Under the pieces are notes generated by a model. That model ran no database searches and was not told where the DNA came from. It saw nothing but the letters and a program-made list of their open reading frames with translations. Made by a program: the position numbers and the translations under genes. From JAEUJZ01 sp964460115 (GTDB lineage Bacteria; Myxococcota_A; Polyangia; Palsa-1104; JAEUJZ01), in the NCBI GenBank assembly GCA_964460115.1, contig CAYWPR010000018.1, forward strand, positions 1 to 64,000: a stretch of DNA of 64,000 bases, given 5' to 3'. Each line of letters opens with the position of its first letter. Within the stretch, counting starts at the first letter, position 1. Below, in pieces: positions 8,454-16,764 of the stretch.

Positions 8454-9812
8454 ATGCGGATTCTGTTTCTTAATCAGTATTACTACCCCGACATCGCCGC
8501 CACGGCGCAAATTCTTGCGGATCTTTGTGAAGACTTGGCGCAAGCCGGACACAGCGTCACGGTTCTTTGCGGAAGCGCGCGTTATCGCCTGCCCCACCGC
8601 GGCCTATTGCCGGAAGTAGCGGATGAAAAATCCGCGCCATTGCCGAAGTATGAGCGCCATCGCGGTGTGCACATCCGTCGAGTCTTGTTGCCGCCCCCTT
8701 TGCCCTCTGCGTCCGCAAAGCCGGCCCGGCTGTGGCACCGCGCCGTCACCGAAGCGCGCTTCTGTTTGGGAGTTCTGCGCGAACTTCGCAATGCGCCGCA
8801 AAATGAGCCACCGCAGGCCGTGGTGGTTTTATCGTCTCCTCCGCTGCTCCTTTTTCTGGGGCGACTAGCCCGCGCGCATTTGGGCGTTCCGCTTGTCTAT
8901 TGGGTGCAAGACGTCTATCCCGAGCTCATGTTTGCCCTGAACGTATTGTCTAGAAAGAACGCCCTGGGCAAGCTTGCCGACGCGCTTCTGACGCGGCTGT
9001 GGCAATGGATGTATCGCGGGGTGGATGCGGCGATCGTGCTGGATGAGGCCATGAAAGAAACGATGATCGCGGCCAAACTGCCCAAGCAGCGCCTGCACGT
9101 CATCGAGCATTTCGCGGACTGTCAGGAAATCACACCGCAACCGCCCGCGCAAAACCGCTTGCGGCAGTCGCTTGGCATCGGCGATGGGCTGATTGTCGGC
9201 TACGCCGGCAACTTGGGCCGCGGCCACGATTTTGAAACGGTGCGCGCGGCGCTGCAGCGCCTTGGCCAAAACGATGCGCCGCCCGATGCCGCCCGCCTGC
9301 ATTTTCTATTTGTCGGAGAAGGCGCGAAAAAGGCGGCGCTTTTTGATGCGATTCCAAAAGCGCTGCGCCATCGAGTGCATTTTTTGCCCCCGCAGGCCCG
9401 CAGTGAACTCCGTGATGTCTTGACCGCCGGAGACATTGGGTTAATCACGCTCGAAAAGGGCCTTTGCGGCCTAATGACGCCAAGCAAGCTGTACGCGCTT
9501 TTGGCCGCGGGCCGTCCCATCGTCTACGTCGGGCCGCCAAGCGGTCGCGTGGCAGAGCTATGTGACCCATCGCATCCAAACCGCATCGGCGAATCTGTGC
9601 GCAATGGCGATGCGGCGGGTTTGTGCCAGGCTTTTTTGCGGCTCTTGCGCGACGAGCCTTATCGCCACATGCTGGCCGAGCGCGCCCGCCGGCTGGCTGT
9701 AGACTCTTATGACCGCCGAGTGATTACCGCGCAGCATGCGAAGCTGCTGGCGCAAATCATTGCCGCGTCCCCGTCGATTTCCGCGCCGGGCGCAGACCGA
9801 AAACCGCAATGA
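8454..9812 (+). CDS. glycosyltransferase family 4 (WbuB-like)
   Basis: This is a 452-residue GT-B enzyme. The N-terminal Rossmann half starts MRILFLNQYYYPDIAATAQ, typical of WbuB/WcaI-type GT4 enzymes, and includes PLVYWVQDVYPE. The C-terminal donor-binding half starts near VGYAGNLGRGHDF and contains the FVGEGAKKAAL and LYALLAAGRPIVYV boxes of GT4. Such enzymes transfer a nucleotide-activated sugar, often an N-acetyl amino sugar, to a lipid-linked acceptor at the inner membrane. The stop overlaps the start of the WecA-like gene by 4 bases (ATGA), so the two are translationally coupled. This supports a shared pathway in which the downstream enzyme makes the lipid-linked first sugar and this one extends it. 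The acceptor is not predictable. Confidence 0.9.
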   Translation: MRILFLNQYYYPDIAATAQILADLCEDLAQAGHSVTVLCGSARYRLPHRGLLPEVADEKSAPLPKYERHRGVHIRRVLLPPPLPSASAKPARLWHRAVTEARFCLGVLRELRNAPQNEPPQAVVVLSSPPLLLFLGRLARAHLGVPLVYWVQDVYPELMFALNVLSRKNALGKLADALLTRLWQWMYRGVDAAIVLDEAMKETMIAAKLPKQRLHVIEHFADCQEITPQPPAQNRLRQSLGIGDGLIVGYAGNLGRGHDFETVRAALQRLGQNDAPPDAARLHFLFVGEGAKKAALFDAIPKALRHRVHFLPPQARSELRDVLTAGDIGLITLEKGLCGLMTPSKLYALLAAGRPIVYVGPPSGRVAELCDPSHPNRIGESVRNGDAAGLCQAFLRLLRDEPYRHMLAERARRLAVDSYDRRVITAQHAKLLAQIIAASPSISAPGADRKPQ

Positions 9813-11218
9813 GGGCGCTTGGCGTCGGGCTGGTGCTCGCTTTCGCACTGGCCTTGGCACTGACTCCCAAAATTCGCCGCTTGGCGCAGCGACTGGGGGC
9901 GCTAGATCCTTTTTCGGCGCGCAAGCTGTGTTTTGCCCCCACGGTGCCGCGCCTTGGGGGGCTTGCAGTGGCGGCGGCTTTTTATTTGACGCTGGCGACG
10001 CTGTGGCTTGGACGCAGCGTTTTGACGCGCGCCACTTTATCTGCCGAAACTCCGGTGCTGGAAATTTTGGCGTTTGGCCTGCCGATCCTTTTGCTTGGCA
10101 CCTTCGACGATCTGTACGGGTTGCGAGCGCTGCCCAAATTGACGGTCGAAGTGCTGGTCAGCATAGGACTTTGGGCCGCGGGGCTGCGCATCGCTGCATT
10201 GCCGAATCTTTTGTCCCTGGCACTTACGGTGGCCTGGCTCGTCGGAGTGATGAATGCCACCAATTTGATCGATGGGCTCGATGGGCTAGCCAGCGGTGTG
10301 GCTCTGTTCGGATTGGCCGCGACGGGGGCGGCGGCGCTTTTGCGCGGCGATCTGCTGCTTGGCCTTCTGGTGGTGGTGCTGGCCGGCGCCGTGCTCGGGT
10401 TTCTGGTTTACAATTTGCGGCCCGCGTCGATTTTTCTCGGAGATGCTGGCAGCCTGTTTCTGGGGTATCTGCTGGGCGCAACCGCAGTCTGGTCGGTGCG
10501 CAAAACCGCTACGGCGGTGCTATTGGTGTTTCCGGTCGTGGCCCTGGGGTTGCCATTATTGGACACATCGCTGACCATCTCTCGCCGTTTGCTCAGCGGG
10601 CGGCCGATTTCGCAAGGGGATCGCGATCATGTGCATCATCGGCTTTTAGGCCGATTTGGCCCCAATCGGGCCATCTACATGCTGTATGCGGTCTGCGCCG
10701 TTTTTTCTGGGCTGGCCGTGGCCATGCTGATTGGTGGACCGCTGGTGGCGCGCTTGGCGCTTTTGGGAGCCGTGCTGTGTGCGCTTGGACTTGCGTACCT
10801 GTCCGGCTATTTGCGCAGCGGGCCACAGGGGCTCGTTCGAGCCTTGCGAGATCGCAAGACCACGCAGCGGCTGCTGCGCGAACTAGACGCGCTCGATCGC
10901 CGGCTGGTTCACAGGCCTTCGCAGGCAGAGCTTGTACGCGAAGTAGAGGCGCTGAGCGCGGCCTTGGGATATCCACTGGTGCTGGCCGAAGCGGATGGCA
11001 CGGCGGCGGCAACGGCGTCCAGCAATCTGCCCGCTAGTTCGCAAAATTTGCGATATCCCATCGGCCAGGGCCGAACCATTTATGGATATCTTGTCGCTTG
11101 GCGCAGCGAAAGCGAGCTAAGCCCTGCCGAGCAAACGATTTTACAGCTTTTGTGCGATGTGCTGGCACCGCGCCTGGCGCGTATACACACAATTCCACCG
11201 GCATCTATGAAACAATAG
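9809..11218 (+). CDS. WecA/TagO-type polyprenyl-phosphate sugar-1-phosphate transferase with C-terminal GAF-like extension
   Basis: This 469-residue polytopic membrane protein has the full GT/MraY-family set: the acidic DDLYGLRALPKL loop, NATNLIDGLDGLAS, FLGDAGSLFLGY and the HVHHRLLG loop. These enzymes join a sugar-1-phosphate (usually GlcNAc-1-P) to undecaprenyl phosphate, starting synthesis of O-antigen, enterobacterial common antigen or teichoic-type glycans. The membrane part ends near residue 345. The remaining ~120 residues are soluble. They comprise a helical linker (RKTTQRLLRELDALDRRL) and a segment ending in YGYLVAWRSESELSPAEQ and a final helix, which looks like the last strands and helix of a GAF domain. 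Ordinary WecA/TagO proteins stop at ~320-360 residues. The gene is coupled to the GT4 gene by a 4-base overlap. Confidence 0.92.
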   Translation: MRALGVGLVLAFALALALTPKIRRLAQRLGALDPFSARKLCFAPTVPRLGGLAVAAAFYLTLATLWLGRSVLTRATLSAETPVLEILAFGLPILLLGTFDDLYGLRALPKLTVEVLVSIGLWAAGLRIAALPNLLSLALTVAWLVGVMNATNLIDGLDGLASGVALFGLAATGAAALLRGDLLLGLLVVVLAGAVLGFLVYNLRPASIFLGDAGSLFLGYLLGATAVWSVRKTATAVLLVFPVVALGLPLLDTSLTISRRLLSGRPISQGDRDHVHHRLLGRFGPNRAIYMLYAVCAVFSGLAVAMLIGGPLVARLALLGAVLCALGLAYLSGYLRSGPQGLVRALRDRKTTQRLLRELDALDRRLVHRPSQAELVREVEALSAALGYPLVLAEADGTAAATASSNLPASSQNLRYPIGQGRTIYGYLVAWRSESELSPAEQTILQLLCDVLAPRLARIHTIPPASMKQ

Positions 11219-11282
11219 AAAAAATGGGCTCTATATGGCCGCCCGAAGCATGTGCGGGTTTTTCCCGCGATAGGAGCCGCCC

Positions 11283-12539
11283 ATGTCAAAGCATTTTCTG
11301 TTCGGATTGCTGCTCGTAGATCTGCTGATTTTGTCAAACTGCGGAAGCAACGAAATGACTCGGCCGAGTGCACCTTCTGTGGATATGGCTGTCCCTTATG
11401 TCACGCCGTTTCCGCCCAATCCTCCGCAGGTAGCCCGCGGCGCGGATATTGTGCTTTCCAAGCCCAAAGTCGTGCCGATATTTTTTCAAAATGATTCTAT
11501 GCAAAATTCATTGAGCACGTTCATTCAAAATTATCTAAACAGCCAAACGGCTTGGCAAACAATTCAGGAATATGGTGTTGGCCTGGCGACCTTGGCGAAG
11601 TCGGCAATTTTGAATCAACAATTGCCGGCGACTATGACTGATGGCGATATACGCAATTTGCTGATCGCCGGCGTGCAGACCGGAAGCCCGCCACTATTGC
11701 CCAAACCCGATGCCAATACTATGTACTTGCTGTTCTTTCCCACCTCCGTAACGATTACGCGCGGCACGGCGATCAGTTGTCAGACTTTTGCCGGCTATCA
11801 TGAGACTTTGAAATTTCCCGACAATACGCAATCTGCCTACGCCGTAATTCCCCGTTGTAGCGGCGAAACATTGGCCGGATTAACCGCCGTTGTGTCCCAT
11901 GAAATCGCCGAAGCGGCGACCGATCCATTTATTACTTCCTACAATTTCTTAAGCGACCCTTATGGGCTGTGGGGATTTAACCTGGATGGCGGCGAAATTG
12001 GCGATTTGTGTCAAAATCTTATCGATCCGGTGGTCAATTTAATCGGCGTCGGAGTCATTAGCAGATTGTGGTCCAATGCCGCCGCCGCGGCGTTTCGAAA
12101 TCCTTGCCAGCCGGCCCCGGCCGGAATCAATTTTCAAAGTGTGCCGATTCTAAATCAGCTTCTGCCTGTGCAATTTGGCGGAAGCATACACAACGTCGAG
12201 CTCGTATCCATTTCCGTTGGGCAATCGCTGCTTGTCGATGTAAGGCTGCGTAGCGATGCGCCGCAGCCAGGTGCCCTATGGACCGTCAGCGTCCTAGAGG
12301 TTCCGTTACCGACACAAATGGGGGGAATGGGAATGCCGGCTTTGTCGCTAGGCTGGCAAGAAGCAGCCCATCAAATGGACGTACAGGGCCAAGATGGACA
12401 GACCCTGCACTTGCAAATACACGCTGAAGCGACGGCGCCGCTGGGACTTACGATGTTTCGGCTGACTTCGACCGGAAAATTGGCCAGCGGCGCACAGACG
12501 CAGACCCTCTGGATTGGCGGGGTCAACGTAACGCGATAG
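11283..12539 (+). CDS. secreted lipoprotein with HEIAE metal-site-like motif
   Basis: This is a 418-residue lipoprotein: residues 1-19 are a signal peptide with the lipobox LILSNC and Cys20, followed by a Met/Pro/Asp-rich linker. The start ATG has a good ribosome binding site (AGGAG, six bases upstream). The main domain (about 55-270) includes FAGYHETL and the motif SHEIAEAATDPF at 205-216, which looks like an HExxE/H zinc site. A similar HELAE/HEIAE box occurs in plant EXORDIUM/Phi-1 proteins and bacterial relatives. That link is from memory and unverified. The last ~140 residues are strand-rich. Catalysis is not proven: a third ligand is not obvious. It stands alone and converges with the Cys-rich lipoprotein gene. 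Confidence 0.75.
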   Translation: MSKHFLFGLLLVDLLILSNCGSNEMTRPSAPSVDMAVPYVTPFPPNPPQVARGADIVLSKPKVVPIFFQNDSMQNSLSTFIQNYLNSQTAWQTIQEYGVGLATLAKSAILNQQLPATMTDGDIRNLLIAGVQTGSPPLLPKPDANTMYLLFFPTSVTITRGTAISCQTFAGYHETLKFPDNTQSAYAVIPRCSGETLAGLTAVVSHEIAEAATDPFITSYNFLSDPYGLWGFNLDGGEIGDLCQNLIDPVVNLIGVGVISRLWSNAAAAAFRNPCQPAPAGINFQSVPILNQLLPVQFGGSIHNVELVSISVGQSLLVDVRLRSDAPQPGALWTVSVLEVPLPTQMGGMGMPALSLGWQEAAHQMDVQGQDGQTLHLQIHAEATAPLGLTMFRLTSTGKLASGAQTQTLWIGGVNVTR

Positions 12540-12638
12540 GAAAGTATTTAGGAGTTGCCGTGCCTTTCACTCGATTGACGGAAGAAGGTCTGCCTCTCAA
12601 TCGAGCGAAAGAACGCGAATCAATTCGTGGCTTGCAGA

Positions 12639-13448
12639 TTAGGGGCAGACGAGGTTGCGAATCTGCTTGGGCTTGGTCATCGGCGCCGCGCAACTGCTGA
12701 TCGCGCAGCGTTCGCTAAGACACTGCGTGTTGTTGGCACAAGCCGCGCCCGTGTCTTGCGCAGTTCCGCAGACATTGGTGGGCAGGCAGGTGAGATTGCC
12801 GGCACAGGGCGTGGTCATGCTGCAGCCCTCGCCAGCACCGGCAGGCTGGGTATCGGCCACGCATTTTTGGGTATCCGCGAGGTCGCAATGACTCTTGCGT
12901 ACACACGGAACCGAGCCATCGCAGGTACCGCCGAGCGAAACCTGCTGTTTGCAGCGATCCTGAGGCGGATTCACGCTGGTATCGGTCGCGCAAAATGCTC
13001 CGGGTTGGCAGTAATCATTGGTCAGGCTGCAAGATGCGCCTACGCCGAGCGTCCCTTCCAGAATGCCATCACAGGCGAGATCGATGGGTTTGTCATCAAA
13101 GGACGAAAACGGCGCTTCGCAATCGGAAAAGGCTTTATTGATTGCGTCCAGGCAGCCCTTGCTTTTGTCCTCATGAAAAATCAGCAGGCCGTGGTTGATG
13201 GCAAAGACGTCGTCTTTGATATCCGAGTTAAATCCAGCATCGGCCATACCGCCCGCTTGGCACTGGGTGCCACAGCAGCGAAATTGGCGTTCGCATGAAT
13301 TTGCCTCTAAAGCCAGCCGAAAGTCATGGTAGGGCGTGGATGTGTCTTTGCTTCCGCAGCTTCCGCTTAAAAAAGCGGCGCAAAGCAACGAATAGAACAG
13401 CGAGGCGCCTTTGTGGCCTAGACGAGAATTTTGCATGATCGATTTCAT
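12639..13448 (-). CDS. cysteine-rich lipoprotein, myxobacterial type
   Basis: This 269-residue protein has an N-terminal signal with the lipobox-like FLSGSC (Cys about residue 31). The mature part carries about 27 cysteines, many in repeating modules of the form C-x-x-x-x-x-C-x-x-x-x-x-C (for example CSLTNDYCQPGAFC, CVRKSHCDLADTQKC, CSMTTPCAGNLTC). Such disulfide-rich Dickkopf/EGF-like repeats are frequent in myxobacterial surface lipoproteins of unknown role. The start overlaps the stop of the upstream outer-membrane gene by one base (TGATG), so the two are translationally coupled and probably work together at the envelope. An ATG four codons in (13436) is an alternative start. No enzyme motif is visible. 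Confidence 0.8.
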   Translation of the reverse strand: MKSIMQNSRLGHKGASLFYSLLCAAFLSGSCGSKDTSTPYHDFRLALEANSCERQFRCCGTQCQAGGMADAGFNSDIKDDVFAINHGLLIFHEDKSKGCLDAINKAFSDCEAPFSSFDDKPIDLACDGILEGTLGVGASCSLTNDYCQPGAFCATDTSVNPPQDRCKQQVSLGGTCDGSVPCVRKSHCDLADTQKCVADTQPAGAGEGCSMTTPCAGNLTCLPTNVCGTAQDTGAACANNTQCLSERCAISSCAAPMTKPKQIRNLVCP

Positions 13449-14194
13449 CAGAATACCCCCATAGCACCTAAGTTTAGGAAAAACGCCGTCGTGGCGCGCT
13501 GATCAGAGCGGTTTCCAGACGGATTGTTCTGGAAGAGAAACAGATGGTCACCCGACAAGCCGGTCAGCAAGTTGAACGCAAGTTGCGGCAGCGCCCAGAC
13601 TCGCAGGCCCGGCGCGATACGGTATTGTAGATAGAAGTTATGCTGATTGTTTTCGGATTGATCCTCTTTGGGTAGTTCGGGATCTTGAACATTGCGTTTG
13701 ATGATAGAGCCGAGTCCAAGTTGAAACGCACCGATTAGCTCGACGCGCTGATCGGCGCTGCGCAACAGCGCGATCTGCATGCCCGGCGAAAACAGAAATC
13801 CGGTATTCGAAACAATGCTCTTCGATGAATCTGCACCGTTTTTGAACTGAACTTCCGTATCAAAGTTGGAAAGATCAAAACCCAGACCGATCAGCAATCG
13901 TCCGGTCTTGAAGCCGCCAAAGATACCGCCTTGCAGGGCCGTCTGTGACGTATTGTTGCCGCCTGAGGCATCAATCATAAAAAGCCGCGAAGAAAAGTTA
14001 GCGATTAGGGCAAAGCCGCTTCCCTTCTGCCGAAATGGCCCGCTTGCCGATGATGAATCGGTTTGCACGCCAGAGGGCGCGGGCTCGGAATCGGTCGGCG
14101 CCGTATCTGCGTAAGCCAAAGCGGGAACGCCGCATAAAGCAGCTCCAACGCAGAGGATCCCACCGATCTTGCGTACTATTGAATATCCGGACAT
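13448..14194 (-). CDS. probable outer-membrane beta-barrel protein
   Basis: This is a 248-residue protein with a clear signal peptide (to about residue 29, ending ALAYADTA) and a short Pro/Ser linker. The rest is made of alternating hydrophobic/polar strands with aromatic girdle residues (FGGFKTGRLLIGLGFDLS, HNFYLQYRIAPGLRVW), ending in an aromatic residue (GVF). The C-terminal Phe and this pattern are typical of outer-membrane barrels of 8 or so strands; no named family is recognised. The start is strong: GAGGAGG lies 7 bases before the ATG. The gene is the first of a two-gene unit with the Cys-rich lipoprotein. Confidence 0.75.
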   Translation of the reverse strand: MSGYSIVRKIGGILCVGAALCGVPALAYADTAPTDSEPAPSGVQTDSSSASGPFRQKGSGFALIANFSSRLFMIDASGGNNTSQTALQGGIFGGFKTGRLLIGLGFDLSNFDTEVQFKNGADSSKSIVSNTGFLFSPGMQIALLRSADQRVELIGAFQLGLGSIIKRNVQDPELPKEDQSENNQHNFYLQYRIAPGLRVWALPQLAFNLLTGLSGDHLFLFQNNPSGNRSDQRATTAFFLNLGAMGVF

Positions 14195-14526
14195 GAATGC
14201 ACCTCCTCGATAGTCAGAACACGAACGGTTGCGGAGTATGCGTCAACTCCCTACCAGGAGGCAAGCAATCCCTACATCAGAGTGCAAATCCAGATTATCA
14301 CAGACGCAGGGACGCAGGGGACGCAGGAGTTACGGGGGACGCAGCGAGGCGCGGAAGACGCGAGGTTCGAGCGAAATGTGCAAAAAAGGCGAGAGGCCGG
14401 CTGCAACCCTCTTTTGGCACTTCCGTGGTTGATCGTTGATCTGAGGCGGAAGATAACCCAGCATAGAAGTGACGTAGTGATGACTGTTTGGCGATAGTTC
14501 CAAATTTTTCGAAAGTGGAGGCGCTG
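14195..14526. other. 332-base divergent intergenic region with GACGCAG repeats
   Basis: This region separates the outer-membrane gene (minus strand) from a small plus-strand gene and should hold both promoters. It contains a purine-rich stretch with repeated GACGCAG (see separate repeat entry) and no credible coding frame. Short frames here lack ribosome binding sites and codon bias. No tRNA or riboswitch structure was recognised. Confidence 0.5.
14303..14344. repeat. GACGCAG short direct repeats
   Basis: GACGCAG occurs at 14303, 14311, 14320 and 14338, in the phase 8-9-18 bases, and is followed by related purine-rich sequence to about 14390. Comparable purine-rich short repeats with period near 9 are known as dispersed intergenic elements in several phyla; whether this is a family member needs a genome-wide search. 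Confidence 0.55.
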
Positions 14527-14838
14527 ATGGCAGAGACCCAAACCCAGTATTTCAAGCTCGACACGCGTGATCGCTCCTTTCAATCGCAGGTCTATTACGC
14601 GGCTTGGAAAAATGCGCTGGCGATCCTGTTTTTTCTAAATGAGGACGGCCTGGCTACGGTGATGTTCGTTTTGCAAATTCCGCTCGTCGCTGAACTGCGT
14701 CGCACGGTGCAAGAAGGAATCACCGATGTGCTAGGGTTTGAAGCGCTGGCGGGCCGCCCGGACATTCAAGAAGTGGATCTGTCGCGAGTTCGGGATCAGA
14801 TAGACGCAACCAGGCTCGGTACAATTCTAGACATCTAA
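14527..14838 (+). CDS. hypothetical protein upstream of ExbB/ExbD
   Basis: This is a 103-residue protein of unknown family. The ATG at 14527 is chosen because it follows GTGGAGGCGCTG, giving a GGAGG site at about 6 bases. Upstream ATGs in frame have none. The sequence is mixed alpha/beta with one moderately hydrophobic stretch (NALAILFFLNEDG, 24-36), but not a clear membrane helix. It is only 12 bases from the ExbB-like gene on the same strand, so it is likely the first gene of that operon. A regulatory or accessory role for the proton channel is inference from position only. Confidence 0.7.
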   Translation: MAETQTQYFKLDTRDRSFQSQVYYAAWKNALAILFFLNEDGLATVMFVLQIPLVAELRRTVQEGITDVLGFEALAGRPDIQEVDLSRVRDQIDATRLGTILDI

Positions 14839-14850
14839 AGAGCAGCCACC

Positions 14851-15570
14851 ATGCATCAGCTTGCTGAGTTCTTCGAGCAGGGCGGGTTTTTTATGTACGT
14901 AAACCTGCTTTGCTCGGTCATCACCGTCACCCTTATCGTCGACAGGGCGGTGTTTTTTCTGGGCAAGGGCGCGGTCAGTCCGCGCGCATTTCTCGAACAG
15001 CTCCGCAAGCTGGTTTCCGCCAACCATATTGATAAAGCGATACGGCTGTGTCAGTCCACCGAGGCGCCGGTAGCGGTCGTGGCACGGGCGGGATTAAGCC
15101 GCCTTTCGCGCGGCGAATCCGCCGTGGCCACCGCCATCGAAGAAGCCCTGACCGATGCCATGCCCGAGCTAAAAAAGCGCATTGGCGTGCTGTGGTCCCT
15201 GGCCAACATCGCCACCCTCATCGGCTTGCTTGGAACCATCACCGGCCTGATTGGTGCCTTTGCCGCCGTTGGCAAGGCCGCCGCCGATCAGCGCGCACAA
15301 ATGCTGGCCCGCAATATCGCTGAAGCGATGAACAACACCTGGCTGGGTCTGGCCATCGCCGCTACCTGCATGATTGGTCACGTCTTTTTGCAGCAAGCCA
15401 GCAAGAAACAGCAACAAGAATTGGAATCGTTCGCGCTGCGCCTGGAAAATCTGCTGCTCGATACGCTGCGAGAACCGCCGCCAAGCGATGCCGAGCCCGA
15501 CGCCGAGCCAGCACCGCAGCGTTCCGGCCGGATGAGCCGCCGCGCCCAGCCGCGTGAGGAAGAAGAGTGA
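14851..15570 (+). CDS. MotA/TolQ/ExbB proton channel family protein
   Basis: This is a 239-residue protein with three membrane helices (about 12-32, 108-134 and 155-175). The TolQ/ExbB core is ANIATLIGLLGTITGLIGAF, followed by a helix containing NTWLGLAIAATCMIGHVF. In this family the protein forms the pentameric stator of an inner-membrane, proton-driven motor that energises outer-membrane work through an ExbD/TolR dimer. The C-terminal tail is charged (Pro/Glu/Arg). The stop overlaps the next gene's GTG start by 4 bases (GTGA). With two ExbD genes behind it, the set resembles TolQR-like modules that are multiplied in myxobacteria for gliding and transport. No TonB or TolA partner is in the window. 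Confidence 0.93.
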   Translation: MHQLAEFFEQGGFFMYVNLLCSVITVTLIVDRAVFFLGKGAVSPRAFLEQLRKLVSANHIDKAIRLCQSTEAPVAVVARAGLSRLSRGESAVATAIEEALTDAMPELKKRIGVLWSLANIATLIGLLGTITGLIGAFAAVGKAAADQRAQMLARNIAEAMNNTWLGLAIAATCMIGHVFLQQASKKQQQELESFALRLENLLLDTLREPPPSDAEPDAEPAPQRSGRMSRRAQPREEEE

Positions 15571-16127
15571 ACCGGCGGCGGCTGCGCGCGCAGTTGCGCA
15601 AGCTGCGTGAAAGCGGCGAGGAGATGGCCGATGCGTCGGGCGAGCTAAACCTTGTACCGTACCTCGACATTATTATGAACATCATCATGTTCCTGCTGGC
15701 CACCGTCACCTTTCAAGCCGCCCTGGCCAATCTCAACGTAACGGTTCCGACAGCCGCTGCTGGACAAGTCACCCAAGCGCCCAAGCCGGAATTAAATCTG
15801 ACGGTAGCGCTGTCGGAAAAGGGTTATACCCTGGCTACTTCCGGCGCCACGCTATATCGCGGTTTTCGGCTTTTGCCAGAAGGCGTGGTGCAAACAACTG
15901 CCGAATTGCCGACCCTGCCTTTGATTTCTGAACAGCTTGATACCGAAGGTCTGGCGCGGGCCCTGGCCGATATCAAAGACCGCTATCCGGATGAAGAACG
16001 AGTCGTCCTTAGCGCCAGCCCGCTGACTCCTTACGAATTGCTGATCAAAACGATGGATGTGCTGCGCGAGCACAACGGCCGCGTGCTGTTTCCAGGTGTG
16101 CTGCTCGGCGTCGGAGTGCAGCCATGA
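15567..16127 (+). CDS. ExbD/TolR family protein (first copy)
   Basis: This is a 186-residue ExbD-like protein that starts at GTG inside the stop of the ExbB gene. A basic N-terminal segment (MNRRRLRAQLRKLRES) precedes the single membrane helix, where LNLVPYLDIIMN places the essential proton-carrying Asp at position 34. The periplasmic part (about 60-186) ends with the typical ExbD pattern of an ALADIKDRYPDEERVVLSA helix-strand followed by YELLIKTMDVL. It overlaps the second ExbD gene by 4 bases (ATGA). Two distinct ExbD proteins after one ExbB suggest a heterodimer in the stator pore; that is inference. Confidence 0.92.
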   Translation: MNRRRLRAQLRKLRESGEEMADASGELNLVPYLDIIMNIIMFLLATVTFQAALANLNVTVPTAAAGQVTQAPKPELNLTVALSEKGYTLATSGATLYRGFRLLPEGVVQTTAELPTLPLISEQLDTEGLARALADIKDRYPDEERVVLSASPLTPYELLIKTMDVLREHNGRVLFPGVLLGVGVQP

Positions 16128-16717
16128 TCGAGGCTTCCGCCGCCGCGGCTGGCGACAGCCCCGAAAAAGCGCGCGATCGGCGGGCCGCCCGGCGCGCCGT
16201 CTGGCGCCTGCGCCGCAAAGTAGAAGAAGAAGCCGAGGAAATAAGCTTCCTAAACATCATGCCGATGATGGACATGATGACCATTTTGCTGGTGTTTTTG
16301 ATCAAACAGTTCTCGGTGCAACAGCTTACGCTCGATGCTGCAGCCGGCTTGCAATTGCCGGCATCGACCTCGCGCCAGTCGCCGCAGCCCGCCGTCAACA
16401 TCACCATCACCCAAAGTGCCATCGTCATCGAAGGAGACGCGGTGGTGCACGTTCATAACGGCAGCGTGGACGCCGCGTGGAAAAGCCAGGGCCAGGGCGC
16501 ATCCGGCTATGCCATTACGCCCGTGGTAAATGCCTTAAGCAAGCACCGCGCCCGTCTGACCAAGCTGGCGCGGCTGCAAAACGGAGCCTTCGACGGAATC
16601 GCCATTGTCATGGCCGACAAGCGCACCCCCTACAGGCTGCTCGCCGAGGTCATCTACTCGGCCGGTCAAGCCGAGTTTCACAGCTATCGTCTCGTCGCCC
16701 TGCAAACTTCGCACTAG
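16124..16717 (+). CDS. ExbD/TolR family protein (second copy)
   Basis: This is a 197-residue ExbD-like protein coupled to the first copy by ATGA. After a long charged cytoplasmic segment (1-40), the helix contains SFLNIMPMMDMMTILL, with the conserved Asp at position 50. Its periplasmic domain ends LLAEVIYSAGQAEFHSYRLV, which matches the ExbD C-terminal fold. Sequence identity to the first copy is low outside the helix, so these are not recent duplicates. It is the last gene of the coupled ExbB-ExbD-ExbD unit; the next start lies 47 bases downstream. Confidence 0.92.
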   Translation: MIEASAAAAGDSPEKARDRRAARRAVWRLRRKVEEEAEEISFLNIMPMMDMMTILLVFLIKQFSVQQLTLDAAAGLQLPASTSRQSPQPAVNITITQSAIVIEGDAVVHVHNGSVDAAWKSQGQGASGYAITPVVNALSKHRARLTKLARLQNGAFDGIAIVMADKRTPYRLLAEVIYSAGQAEFHSYRLVALQTSH

Positions 16718-16764
16718 CCGCCGAGCCTTGTCGTTCGAGCTCGCTTGAGTAAAGCGCGGCGTAG

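Noticed and set aside
12627..13298. 223-codon plus-strand frame opposite the Cys-rich lipoprotein
   Set aside because: Antisense of a repeated Cys-rich sequence; the minus strand has a signal peptide, lipobox and translational coupling.
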